From: Prosapia bicincta
Taxonomy: Eukaryota > Arthropoda > Insecta > Hemiptera > Cercopidae
NCBI GenBank assembly: GCA_036971475.1
Contig: JBAIZL010000002.1
Coordinates: 173,364,524 to 173,428,523 of the forward strand
Length of the DNA: 64,000 nucleotides
Direction of reading: 5' to 3'
The position numbers were made by a program, and so were the translations under genes. Below, piece by piece: positions 1 to 13,941 of this stretch; within the stretch, counting starts at the first letter, position 1; each line of letters begins with the position of its first letter. Below the pieces are notes generated by a model, which was not told the origin of the DNA, did not search any database, and saw only the letters and a program-made list of their open reading frames with translations.

Positions 1-3000
1 TAGATACCAATAAAATCAACGATACCGGTTACTAAACAGTAAAAGTTAAACAATAAACAAAAGAAGAAAATGAAATAAAATCGTGAGTTCATATAACTAT
101 AACTATGATTGTCGGATTGTTGTTGAACATGGTAGGTATTCGAAACAGAAAACAGGTTGTTAAGGAAAACACTTTCTAACTTCCATAACCATATACGACA
201 CACCTAACGTGTGGTTATACATGGCGCATGTTTAGTCGTTAAGAACCTGACATGAAGGTTATTTAGTGACAAACCGCCCTGTCAACTAATGTAAAAAAAA
301 CGCAATACCGTTATTTGATGTAACGAACTCTGTACCAATGAAAACAAAGATGATTTGCTGTCAGTTTCACGCGTTAAGACACCTATTTAGGGCATTTATT
401 AGCCCGATAATATCGTGAAAAATATAGATGTTTATAGAGTCGAAGTTGGTTGTCGCTTTGTTAGTGATAGATACTCGATGTTTGACTATAATACATACAT
501 TGGTAACACTTGTTTCCAACATGTATTTATGTTTTTAAATAACAAGAGGTAACAGTCTCAATGAATGTTTGATATATATGTTTCTTTAATATTTAATATG
601 GAAAACTTTGTCAAAACATTGCGTTCCTCCTTAAGTCGTAGAGTGAAGGATCCTGTGAGGGTCATTCTGTTAGAGTACCTGCAGTTGGGAATTAAGTTAG
701 GATTATCGGATTTTTTAATTTATTAAATGTATTTGTGAGATTGTCGGCGGAAGTCATTATTCTTAAATTATTGATTAATTTTGAAAATTTTCTTGATATA
801 TATAACTTGAAATTAGGTATGTTCAAAAACGGTTTAAAAATTTATATTATAGAGAATTTAAAATTAGTCAAAATAAAAGTAAAATACACTAATTATGGAA
901 CATGTATACATACAATCCAAACAAAAAACTGTTTTGGCATATTTGATGATATTTAAAATATTAAAGACTAAAATGGATAGAGATTATTGGTGTTTATTTA
1001 TTCAGACAAATAAAATAACCATAACCAATTTTTAAACTTAGTACAAGTATATGACCTGTCCTGATGTAGTTACATAATTATAAGATAGTAAATAAATTTT
1101 GAAAATAACCAGGAAATATCTTTAGCCTAATAAAAATGTATTAAGTAAAATCAAATACAATATTCTTGTCCATGAAAGTGTTTAAAGGCTTAGATTTTGT
1201 ATAAAGATAAATAATTTGTATTTGAATCATACCCTGGTTAAAGAAATGGCTGTATAATTGAGCATGTGCAGCGCGTTGGAACAAGTAGAGTGCTACAGGA
1301 TTGTATAGAGTTTTCTACTTACTAATTCTGCTCCAGATATTGGATTTCATTTTACCTATTCTGGGTATCTAGCTCTCTTGATCTCAGTTTAACTGTTGAA
1401 TACAATCAACAAATATATAAATAGATACAGAACTTCCTAATAGTTAGCTTACAATCTTATTAAAAAAAAACTCTTCAGCGTCCAACATAAATAATCATGT
1501 GGCTGAAGGCGGTTGATTCTACATCTATTTCAATTTAATTTATACAAATTAAATTTTATAAATTTAATGTTATATAAATTTAAATCAATTTTTAAAAATA
1601 GCTTTACAATGGCTTTACCATTGTAAATATGGTATTTACGGGGCTACTTCAAATGACCAAAGTTCATCTCACCAACATACGCATTGTCAACTAACCAAAT
1701 ACGCGACATTCAAATAATCGTAATACACGGACTTTAACTAACCAAATACACTGACTTCAACTAAAAGTAATGTCTATTCATATAGCTAAGTTGAGACTTA
1801 GTTGCCTGCTAGTATGTCTGTTAATAAACAAATATGATTGTTCCATTCATAAAATGATTTCCATGAATAAACGTTTGACAATATATACCAACACTTTGCG
1901 GCCAGTATTAGTGGCAGCTGTATAGTAGCATGCTACAACATAATGATGTAGTGGCCTTGATATAATCTAAACTATTTCAGACCGAAAATACTTTAACTGC
2001 CTAGTCACAGCTTTGCTATACAGCAAGAAATTTGTAACGAAAATTAGACACAGATGAAAACTGCAATAATTTAGTGAGGCATTACTACTACAATTACATT
2101 ATTAAACATAAAAGATTAGCTCCGTTACAAATATCGACCGGATAAAAACTTCTGAGTTTAGTGAAAAAGTTTTACCTGAATCGTTTTTTTTATATCTCTG
2201 GTGGGAATTTGCATTCAATAATGTTTATGAAAAATGTAGCAATTTTATTTCTTTAACAAATATTCGGAATCTCTTTGCGGACAACTTGCCCATGTTTGAT
2301 TCTCTGAGAACACCCTGAGACGCAACCCTTAGCCAGAAGGGGTTTATAATACAATGGACATATTTATTAAGTCATCAAGGGACACTCCTATGGCACGCAC
2401 AGCATGTTACTAACCTGCCCACTGGGCCTACTATGTCACGGATATAATGGCTTTATAGCTTACGTAAAAAATCTAAAAGCAATTCGTTCGGATCACCTAG
2501 ATTACACTGTAGTCTTCAAAACAGCTGATTGGTAGCGTCAGTCATTAGCTCCAGCTGTTATATAAAAAAGTTTATATAGCTTTATATCAAAATTTGCAAA
2601 ATGTCTTGTAAGCATGCCTCTTTATTACCAAGCGAAAGTATTTTTTATATTTAAAGTCTGTGTCTACTAGAGTTAAAGGTGGGCGCTGATTGTGCATCAG
2701 TCAGCCAGTAGAACGTTTTGTAAATATACATTTGTCATCTGTAGATGAGGTTACACTGGTCGACACGTAATCAAGCCACTTCACTTAAATTATATTATTA
2801 CGTTGAAATAATTATTAATATTATTATTAAAGTTTAAGCTTGTCAGCACTATGGAAAGTCACTGGTCGGGGGTATAAGCTATCTGATTTTGTACTTTATA
2901 AATAACTTGAAAATAAAGTAATGCTTCTTACTTTAAAAAAAAAACATGGCAAAAGTCTAGCAATTAAGATTAGCCGTAAGTTTGGTATATTGTGACACAA

Positions 3001-4138
3001 TGTATATGACAGTAGGCTTACATAGTAGACAACTAAAAATGACATTTCTTTCTATGAAATGTATTTATCGAATAATAGATAACAATAAGTCTCAGTTACA
3101 GGTTGGGCAATTACAACGAAAAAATAAGATTCTTCAGAGGTCAATGTACTTTTTGTAGACTACGAAAGAGCTCTATGCATAAACCGAGCTCTGGCGAAAA
3201 CAAACCACAATTATCACAACACGGAAGTTCTCACGGTGGTACGAAAAATGCGTACAGAGAAAGATTTGTACAGCGAAATATGCGTACAAGAGGAAACAAC
3301 AGCCATTGAAGGGTGTGAGTCGTAAATTTGACAAGCGAAATAAGCGTAAAAACCGAACTCTAGTTTTGACAACCCAGGTCATCCACCCATAAACTATTTG
3401 ATATTAACTTTGGATTCTCCCAGTCGAAATGAATCAGAAAAGGGTTTCCACTTTGTCAGTTGTCACTTTGCTTTGAACTGTTGAGATAATAAGCTCGATT
3501 TAATCAAAAGAGACTTATCCAAAGAGGCTGAAACTTCGACCCTTTAGACTCTTGTACATGAGACTGGATGAAAGAGAAGAAAAACATAGTACAGGATGAC
3601 ACACGGAAGACAGGCGGTTTTTAACGAAATAATACTCAGCCAACTTTAAAATTAATGCATGTTTATTTACACAAAACCACACACTCGCTCACTCTAAGTA
3701 GTCTGTTTGAAATTCCAGTTGGATAGTCTCGGCGGCCTGAGATGGAACAAAACAATTTGAAATACCAACGAGATTTTATTTTCAATAATTTTGAATATAT
3801 GTTAAAGATTTAACTTAAATTTCCTACATATATTCACCAGTTTGTATCTGAGGAAGGTTAATATATACGAAATTCTTTATTTATCATTTAGTTTTTTTTT
3901 TGACTTTCGAAACAATGCATTTTGCTTCACATTGATCTCGTATTAGTAAAACTGAAATTTGTTTCAATGTAATATACAAAAATACCACTGATTTTTCTGT
4001 AACTCGATTTTTATGCTAATAATTTTTTAGTTGAATTTTTAGATCTATAGAGGAAAATTATTAAATAATATATCCAGATTGTTAATTATTCAAATATTCG
4101 TACCAGTGGTCTAAAAGGACTTAACCAAATAGAATCTG
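1..4138. other. AT-rich DNA without recognised genes
   Basis: I see no convincing coding exon, RNA gene or mobile element here. Open frames on both strands are short (under 75 codons), AT-rich in composition and not flanked by splice signals that join into a protein. Short poly(A/T) runs and simple AT-rich tracts are present. The stretch 3,100-3,400 has a run of loosely similar GCGTA-containing segments, too diverged for me to call a repeat. Confidence 0.5.
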
Positions 4139-5170
4139 AATGTTTGTATGTGTGTATGTATGTGTGTATGTTATAGAACATATTCCCAGGATGGTTTCTA
4201 TATAGTTTGGTGTACATCCATATAGAGGGCTTCACCATAAAGGATTAGGATGACACAAAAAATGACGTATGTATGTTTGGGTGTATGTAAATATCTTATG
4301 GATGCCTAAACCGCTGAACGGAATTTAATAAAGTTTGGAGGGATTGTTTAACATGTTCCGAAGACGATTCGTGTAAAGTTTGGTGTAGCCTATATCCATT
4401 CACAGGGCTCTACCCCCGAAAGCTTAGGATGGTTAAAATAACAATCTATGTTTATATGTGTGTATGTATATGTCCTATTAAAGCCTAAGCTGCTAAGCAG
4501 AAGTTATTGAAGTTGGTAGGGATGATTTATCATACTTCCAGGATGGTTCGTTTGAGGTTTGGTGTAGATCTATCCACAGGGCTCCGCCCAAGAGTCATAT
4601 AATGGTTTAAAAATCGATGTATATATGTATGTGTCTTATGGTTGTCTGTCCCGCTAAAGAGAAATTGATATAGTTTAAGGCGATTGTTTAACATATTCTC
4701 AAGTTAGTTTGTGTTACGTTTAGTGTAGATCTACCCACAGGGTTCCGTTCCAAGAGCTTTAGATGTTTTAAAAACCGTTGTATGTATATTGTGTGTATGT
4801 ACTGTATATGTTTTTGTGAACACCTAAACCGCTGAATATAATTTATTGAAATATGGAGGGACTGATTACCATATTCCCAGGATGGTTCGTGTAAAGTTTG
4901 GTGTAGATCTAGAAACACGGCTCCGCTCCAGAGGCTTAGGATTGTTCAAAAACCTATTTACAGATAAATGTGTGTATGCATGTATCTTATGGACGCCTAA
5001 ACAGCTATACAGAAGTTGGTAAAATTTACGTCGTTTATCGAAGTAGGATTTATTTACGATACTCCCAGGTTGGTGCGTGTGAAGTTTGATGTAGATCCAT
5101 CCACAGGGCTCAGACCCAGAGACTTAGAATGGTTCAGTGTAATGCATTCCATAAGTCTAATGTTAAAATG
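4139..5170 (+). repeat. Degenerate tandem repeat, about 175-bp period, six copies
   Basis: Six diverged copies follow one another. A recognisable anchor (consensus CCCAGGATGGTTCGTGTAAA, followed by a GTTTGGTGTAGAT-like stretch and ACAGGGCTC) begins near 4181, 4351, 4531, 4691, 4871 and 5061, so the spacing is 161-190 bp. Each unit also has a TATGTGTGTATGTAT tract, a TTATGGA-CCTAAACCGCTGAA-like segment and a GGCTTAGGATGGTT-like segment, always in the same order. Copies differ by many substitutions and small indels, so the array is old. It may be the internal repeat of a decayed transposon; I recognise no coding domain. Confidence 0.75.
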
Positions 5171-8100
5171 TATATCCATACTAGCATTATTTATTTAATT
5201 AAGAAAAATTAAAAATTTTATGTAAAATTAAAAATACCTTTTATATATTTCAAACTCATTAGAATTGCTAAATTATATGTAAAATTACTGGTATCACACT
5301 TATAGATAATACAAGTAGAGTCGCCGTTAATATTCTTGCAAAATTTCAACCAACCATGATTGTACAACGAAACCAGTCTAACCACAAAAACCTGACACAA
5401 AACATGATCCTGGCAGAAATCAGAGATGGCCAGTTAGTAGGAGAGTTGGTCTTAATTCCATGAATGCCGATTTTTTTAACAGACCTACCTACTGACTTCA
5501 AACGACTTCAATTTCCACTGTATCTTGAATTCGTTATAACCATAAACAAGGCACACGGTCAATCATTGATCATTGCTTGATTAAATTTGGAATATTTGAG
5601 CTTTTATCATGGATAATTATACGTTGCATGCTCACGTGTTGAGACACCTAAAATTCGTATGTTTATACGCCTAATGAAATGAAGAAAAACATTGGCTACC
5701 TTCTAGCATTGCAGTAAATAAAATATAATTATTTAGATGTTTGATTAGCTTTCCTTTGGCAATAATTGCGTTGGGAAACGCTAGTTATGAAAAATAAGGA
5801 ATAACCCTTAAATAAAACTAATGTTTCCAAACTATATTGAAGGCAGATATACTTCAGAGTAAGAATCATTGATAATATACGATTCCCACCAACATTTGTT
5901 ACACATTCTTTAATCAACAGTTTAACAAACTGAACAAAAGGGATCTTCCATTAAATCAAACCCAGATTTGGTTCGAGCGTTTTATTCTCAAGACTACAAT
6001 TTCCGTCGTCAATTCTGTTTCTCACAAAAGAAACCACACTGAGCAATTGCAAGTAGGGTTAAATGTCAAGTCAAGTATTTATAACTCACATAGAAAATCG
6101 ATCAATTATTACTTAAAATGGCTCAAAAATCAGAAATGGTGTATGTGTTTATAACTCACCGACACGCTCACTCCCAGGCTAATTGAAATTTCTCCAGTGT
6201 CGATACGTGTTTGTATAAAGGTTTGATTTTTACGTCAGTGCTTAAGAAGAGTTTGGAGAACATTGTGCCTGAGTCGTTTTTATATCCAACCATCCCAAGG
6301 TAATTTTTGAAGCTTCAACTAAAACAATGCTTCGGTGGGTTTTATGAACAGATTTAATTTGGTTTAACATTTATATTTTAATGTCGTGAACCACTTAACG
6401 CGGCAAAATATACAGTAAAATTAACAATCCTAAAAATTAACTAAGCTTTCTGAGCTAACGCAAGAATAAACAATAACTGCCCTATTAGAGTGAATGCACC
6501 AACTCGAGGTGGGAAGAGACTATTGTAAAGATGAGTCATTGACAAAATGCTTGGACGGCCCTAAAACCTAATGTGTCAACATAAGATTGTAGTTAACAAA
6601 TGTCAGCTAATCTCGGATATAAATCGTCTCGGACGTGACATATGTATTATCTATGTCTCCGTTTACATTATCGATCTCTAAGGCTTTGTGAAACAAATGG
6701 CACAAACAGAAACAAACATCCCAAGTTAAACGTTGAGTGCTTATTTTAGTATGTAGTATATTTTAGTGATAGAGTCTTTAGTTCTGTGTGTAAATTATCT
6801 TTTTTCTCTGTCTTTTATATTATGTTTTACTATTTGTCATACAGTAATTTATCATTTGTATTTCTTTTTCTAAATTGTGACCAGATAAATAAAACAATAT
6901 TTTAGTGTCTAATAAACTGTTCTGATGTCCCCAATAAACATGTTTATGTTAGAATTAAAATTATTGAGATAAAAACAACGGGCTCGATACTTAGATGGTA
7001 TGACAAGCTATGCAACCCGCATAGCGTTCCACTACCGTCAGAGGTGGAAGTTAACGAAAAACAGACAGTAGTTTGATGTGATCACTAATATCGCCGTCGT
7101 GCTGAAAATGTTAATGACAGATATTGTCCCTAAAGAAAAGGAAGAATTGGGTTGGTAATAGTGGAAGATGTCGGAGCTACAGAATAAATGCGTTTGCGAT
7201 GGTATAGATACGAAAAACAAAGACGGTAACTAATGTACGAAGAAAACCAACGACGGTATTTCAATGCAAAGAACATTGAAAATTTTACGTAGATATTTTT
7301 TAAAGGTAGCATAGGCCTAGTTAAAAGAAATTGGAAACTATTACAAGAAACATAAGGGAGTGCTAAAAAAATTAGTCCTTATAGATCCTAAATATATCAA
7401 ATTGCATCGTCGAAAACTATTTAAATGATTCAGTTTGTGTAGGAAATAAGTTTTATTTTAAACAATTAGAGTTTTTAATTCCATACAGTTTATAAAATTC
7501 AATACCAATAGTTAATTACCTACTGAAAATTTACAAGTAGCAAAGGGGTAATCTCACATACATCCTGCCTGGAGTAAAAGGTTTTGAACATATTATGTAT
7601 TATTGTATTAAAACAAAAAATGTACTATGATCCTGTGGGATGAGGACAACTGTTAAAATTGTTACGAGTGATAATATTGTTTCGTAGCATGAACATCTAC
7701 CATAATGAATACAATAAGTCATAAACAGGGTCCATTATCACTCAAACAACGTACATATAAAGAGCACAGATACATCTAGAAGTGCTAATCTGTTACAACA
7801 GAATAATGCCTAATGGTGTCATAAACACAAAGATGTATGTAATTTGATAATGAAACCTAATATAATACAATATAAACAAAGAGATTACAGGTGACAAGCA
7901 AATCCTATTGTTATAAAGTTTTAATATAAATAAATGGTGAAGTAAATCTGACTCGATAAAGGATTTTGTTTTAAAGCAGTAATAGCCACTGATAAGGAAA
8001 AGATTATTGTTTATTACAGTTTGACTGAAATTAAATGTATTATATTTGGAATGGGTGTATTTAATTTCCGTATTCACTGTATTGATTTTACAATCTGAGC

Positions 8101-8690
8101 TCAAACCCTCCCACTCTAACTCGTATTAATCACGTTAAATTTATTTGCTTTTTCGATCCTAATCACCCCTCTTCTCAGTTTATTGTAAAAGTTTTAAACG
8201 ACTTTAAAATTTTTAGAATGTATTTTATTCAAGGATAACAAATATGTGTAGAGTATTATGACATTAGAAATAACTGGTGTCTCTTCAAATCCTGTATTTG
8301 TGAATTTTTCACTCCTTCAGAGACTATTTCTGAAATATCCATATTCTAGTACACTCACTATCTGAGGAGAACCGCATTTCCAAAACACGTTTCTGAATAT
8401 TTTCTCAATACTTTATTACAGATTTAATTCAATTTGTGACTTTTTAAAATAATAGCCTCCATTGATACCCATTGCCATATTGGAATGAACATAGTACACT
8501 ATACGAATACACTCTGGCTCGTTGAAAAATCTCTTCAGACCCTCTTTCGAATACTAAGAGGGTCTTTAGGATTCCTATTTTCTCTAGAATGTCATAGTTT
8601 AATTTCATATATCCGTTCATGATTGTATATTTTGTGATACGATCCATTAGTTTTTCCGAAATAACTACCATATTTTGTAGAAATCCTTAA
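5171..8690. other. AT-rich DNA without recognised genes
   Basis: No supported gene, RNA gene or repeat was found. The open frames here (up to 103 codons at 7,793-8,104 minus) are AT-biased in composition, have no recognisable domain and have no convincing splice context. Confidence 0.45.
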
Positions 8691-9175
8691 TTTAGAAATG
8701 AAGCTCTCTTCTCTTCTCATGACTTGTGTGGGTTCTGACACACTGTGTTTTGTTTTATGAAATGAATATTCTATAAGAAATCTTTTTTTGTAAAATATCG
8801 TAGTTTAAAAATATAATTCTGTATTCTTCTCATGACTTTGTTGACGTTTGCATTCATTCTGATGCTATTTTTGAAATCATTCAATTTTAAAAACTTCATT
8901 ATTTTCACAACAATATACACAGGAAACGTAATCTATATTTCTTCTCGTTTAATATATTGAAAAACGTTTTCACTTATGGTTTGATTCTTTCTGTAAATGT
9001 CAAATTGAAACTAATTGTCTTCTGTAGGACAATAAACTTTAGAAATATAGTTCGTATTACTTCTCAAGTAGATCTTAAAAAAGATTTAACTGATGTTGTG
9101 ACTGAAGATTAGGCTTTCTCAAACACTTACAAAGGTTTTGACCCATTCTTCGTTCCGGGACCTGGCTTCTTTCTC
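8691..9175 (+). repeat. Very degenerate tandem repeat, about 116-bp period
   Basis: A segment resembling TTAGAAATATAATTCGTATT followed by CTTCTCATGACT recurs with anchors near 8713, 8826, 8941 and 9060, that is every 113-119 bp. A further CTTCTTTCTCAAGTAG occurs near 9167. Between anchors the units share only loose similarity, such as TTGATTCTTTCTG-like and CATTCATTCTGAT-like stretches. This reads as a very old tandem array; a self dot-plot would settle it. Confidence 0.4.
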
Positions 9176-10614
<1,439 letters not shown>

Positions 10615-10694
10615 CAAATGTGTTTTCCTGTTAGAATATTGTTAAGATTAAATAATATACACTAATACTGGAATATTTAATTTATTGAATAATA

Positions 10695-10741
10695 TACTCA
10701 AAGCTTTTCGTTGATTTACATTACCAACATCCTCAGGAGTT
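10695..10741 (-). ncRNA. Hammerhead-ribozyme-like motif, left arm of element 1
   Basis: On the minus strand the order is AACTC, CTGAGGA core, one extra T, GTTGGT, a 7-nt loop, ATCAAC, GAA, AAGCTT, T, GAGTA. The CUGANGA and GAA core is intact. Stem II pairs fully if one G-U wobble is allowed. Stem III is a self-complementary AAGCUU and stem I has 4 bp. Cleavage would fall after the T at 10,700. The extra U between the core and stem II is not canonical. Confidence 0.6.
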
Positions 10742-10803
10742 ACAATACTAAGAATGATAAAAGAACTGTAAAAGAACAGTTCTTTTATCATTCTTAGTAT
10801 TGT

Positions 10804-10850
10804 AACTCCTGAGGATGTTGGTAATGTAAACCAACGAAAAGCTTTGAGTT
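10804..10850 (+). ncRNA. Hammerhead-ribozyme-like motif, right arm of element 1
   Basis: Stem I is AACUC (10,804-10,808) with GAGUU (10,846-10,850), 5 bp. The core CUGAGGA is at 10,809-10,815, a bulged U at 10,816, and stem II is GUUGGU/ACCAAC (10,817-10,822 with 10,830-10,835) around a 7-nt loop. GAA at 10,836-10,838 is followed by palindromic AAGCUU and a U at 10,845, which is the predicted cleavage position. The layout matches a type I hammerhead with minimal stem III, the sort expected to work best as a dimer through the palindromic AAGCUU. The bulged U is the one departure from consensus. Confidence 0.65.
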
Positions 10851-10898
10851 TATTATTCAATAAATTGAATATTCCTGTATTAGTGTATATTATTTAAT

Positions 10899-11012
<114 letters not shown>

Positions 11013-12855
11013 TATTGCCAATATAACACCTAATGTAAAGCTAGGTGTTGGCTGTGCGGTATGACAGTGTAGCAAGTGGCCTATTTTTTAACTTAGTTAA
11101 TAGATTTCGTCAAACTGGTTTTACTGAGTGTGAATAAAAGTTTAACATAGTAGAGTATACACATTGAAACGGGTTAGAATATCCCGTTTCAATTCAATAA
11201 AAAAATCGAAATAATCTCAATTTATAAAATATAATTTAAATAAATTTTTCAAGCCATGAATATTGATCATTAAGTCTATAATGCTAAAGTAAATTGTAAT
11301 TGTACAAAAATCATGACTTCGGGAGTGTTTTGTGTGCTACGAAAAAAATCAGGTTTCTACAATATTTTAAATAAACAGTTAAGACAAAAAAACGGCAAAA
11401 TCCAAGTCAGAAAAGCAAATCGAGAGTGGGGGAATAGAGACGATAACTATCGCTGGGCGTTTATGCGCACTCTCGAAATTAGGCCACTGACCAGAAAGGT
11501 CATAGTTTCTGTTAAATTAGCAAAATTACCAAAATGGATTTCTAGAGCATAAACTCGAGGCCGCGGAGTGCGGGAATAATGTAGTATGTCTTAATTTATG
11601 TCTAGTGAAAACTAGCATCGAAATATGAAAAATCACGGTTAAATTTTCATTTGTCAAGAAACTGGCTTCGCCGCATTTGTCCATTCCTGCTTCCTGGATG
11701 AACCAAATTCCAGACGAGAAGAACTACCAGTCTGGAAGCATCAAGTCATCTCCTTGGACCTTGGGATGTATCATCGAAAGTGCGAGAATTGGGCAAGTCA
11801 TGATTTCTATACAAATATACTAATAAAATCAAATTTGATTTTGAAATACGTTCCAAAGATTCAAATATTCAAATAAATACTTTAAATGTGTACAATTATA
11901 AATAATGGCTTTATTTCCTTGAAAATTAAATAAAAAATTGGTAATTACAAAATTATTTAGTTATAAAAATGGTTATGTAAAAATGTTCAAATGTTTGCAA
12001 ATAGAGAAATAGTAAAGTATATGGAAAAAGATAGAAAGAAGATTAGGCATAGTTATAAAATAAATTCATTAATACTATCTAAGGAAATGCAGTAAAGTTT
12101 GTTACAACCAGTAGTTAAATAAACTGTGAAAAATATTTATCAATATTTAACTTGTAGAAAAATATAAATAATTTCTCAACCAGAAATTACTAAACAAAGT
12201 CAATCACAAATTATTTAGTATTTTTTGAATGAGTCATAAAATTTGAAATTTAGTTTGAATTAAAATATTTCAAATTATATATATATAAATTCATAAGCTT
12301 GTAAATCAATGATTTCTGTGGCAGTAGAATTAGTAACAAATTTCGTTTAAATGATACAATATGTAAATTAATTGAATGTCATTTACCTGCTGGCACAAAA
12401 TAAGATCATAAATTAGGTTTGAAATTTATAATAATTGAAATAAACTTAGCCAACCTCCCTGCAATAAATATCAAAATAATTTTAGTTTATTTAAGGAAAA
12501 TTTAATTTATGTTTTGATAGCTAAGGACTTTAAGATTTTATTTCAGACTTTTATTATTTAAGAATTTATTTCAGTTACAAATTTCTTTATTATTAAATTC
12601 AGTTTCCAACAACAGCCAAAAGAGTAATTTTTATTGAATTATTCCTGTGTACAAAAATAATAAATTTAATTATTTCCCAACTATTAAATTATAATAGTAA
12701 ATTAATAAAATCAATACAATTAGTAAAATCCAGCCTATTAGAGTCAGTCATATTTATTTAATAATAAATAGCTAGAAACCAATGTGCAACCTAAAGATAA
12801 TCGAGCAACCCATCCAGAGAAATTAATTAAATAAAATTATAAATTATGAGCTAGC
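11013..12855. other. No supported gene; one GC-richer patch
   Basis: A 79-codon open frame at 11,313-11,552 (+) has no domain I recognise. The following 11,550-11,790 is clearly GC-richer than its surroundings (for example GAGGCCGCGGAGTGCGGG near 11,556). It could be a decayed exon or transposon fragment, but neither strand gives a recognisable protein. The rest is AT-rich and featureless. Confidence 0.35.
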
Positions 12856-13065
12856 TTAAGGACTAGTTTGTTTTGCTTTAAAGCCCAGGAGGTGATACTC
12901 ACTGGCAGGTTTTACCATATGAAACACAGGACCTCTTTTAGGAGGATATGGTAAGACTCTATCTTGCACGGACTTCACTAAAGCAGGAGCATGGTGGAGA
13001 GATGTCTTCAAGGCATGGTAAGGAAAATTTATGATGTGATAAATTTTATGTGTTTCAGCTGACAT
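12856..13065 (-). CDS. Possible terminal exon, unidentified protein
   Basis: A 69-codon frame on the minus strand ends in TAA at 12,856-12,858. It stands out from its AT-rich surroundings by higher GC and a protein-like composition, with segments such as HHAPALVKSVQDRVLPY and PPKRGPVFHMVKPASEYHL. I do not recognise the family. An ATG opens the frame, but an acceptor-like TTTATGTCAG just upstream would also allow this to be an internal or last exon. A possible AATAAA lies about 100 nt downstream on the minus strand, near 12,750. No signal peptide or membrane segment is evident. It could be a real last exon, a processed pseudogene fragment or a chance open frame. Confidence 0.3.
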   Translation of the reverse strand: MSAETHKIYHIINFPYHALKTSLHHAPALVKSVQDRVLPYPPKRGPVFHMVKPASEYHLLGFKAKQTSP

Positions 13066-13908
13066 AAATTAGACCATATGACAGATCACTGACCTTACCA
13101 TGACTTTAAATACACTTTATAGACAACGTTCCCAGGGTATACTTATTAGATGGGATTTTAATACTTGCTCATGTAACTAGGTGGTAGACAACTTTCGACA
13201 GGTTGAAGGTTGGCGGGGTGATGGACCGTTGCAACATACACTTAAATTCACATGCAGTTAAATTCTAGTGTCGATTTTCCGGACTTTTATACCACAATAT
13301 GGTCGGTATTTAAATAATAATGGTACAAATCAATATATTTTCAACAAATGTTTCTGGAGAATTACATTGTTTGACTGCTAGTGTTTCTGCAGCTCTTCAT
13401 CATTAGTAAATGAGTTCATATTATTCCTCGAAGAATGACCATTTGTGAACCATGCAAAAATAATATTTTTTTGCAGACGTCACGGAAAAGAAGAACAAAA
13501 AACATGCCATTACAAATGCTTATAATATTTTATCATTTAACAAAATGGTTTTATTTAGTATATAAATACATCAAAAAAAATTACCGTATTACAAAATTAG
13601 TAGCCTAAAGACAATCGTTGAGTAAAGATGTAATTGTAAATAATTTGATAATATGTTGGAATAAAACAGTCACCCTTATTATAATTTGCTACCGTTTTTT
13701 CTAGCTACCTCTTTATTGTTCCAAGTTTACATCATCGAATAACTATTATACTGTGCGGTGTTTGTTATAATTCATATTTTGTGTTTACAGGGTTTACATT
13801 TAATTAACCACAAAGTTCTTATTTAATCTCTGTTGGCTGGTTTACAGGTAAGTGTGGATCCTAAAAAGAGACAAGAGGATGATGCTTGCTGGTGAGACCA
13901 CTGATAAA
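13066..13908. other. AT-rich DNA; candidate splice ratchet at 13,848
   Basis: No gene recognised. At 13,841-13,853 the plus strand reads TTTACAG directly followed by GTAAGTG, a juxtaposed acceptor and donor. See the findings. Confidence 0.4.
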
Positions 13909-13941
13909 CACACACACCCACACACACACACACACACACAC
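13909..13941 (+). repeat. (CA)n microsatellite
   Basis: An imperfect then perfect CA dinucleotide tract of about 33 bp. Confidence 0.9.

Noticed and set aside
6960..7030. tRNA-like stretch with GGGCTCGATACTTAGATGG
   Set aside because: No cloverleaf could be drawn: there is no acceptor-stem pairing and no TTCGA-type T loop in the right place.
10648..10860. 70-codon minus-strand frame over hairpin element 1
   Set aside because: It is a reading through the inverted repeat itself; the structure, not a protein, explains it.
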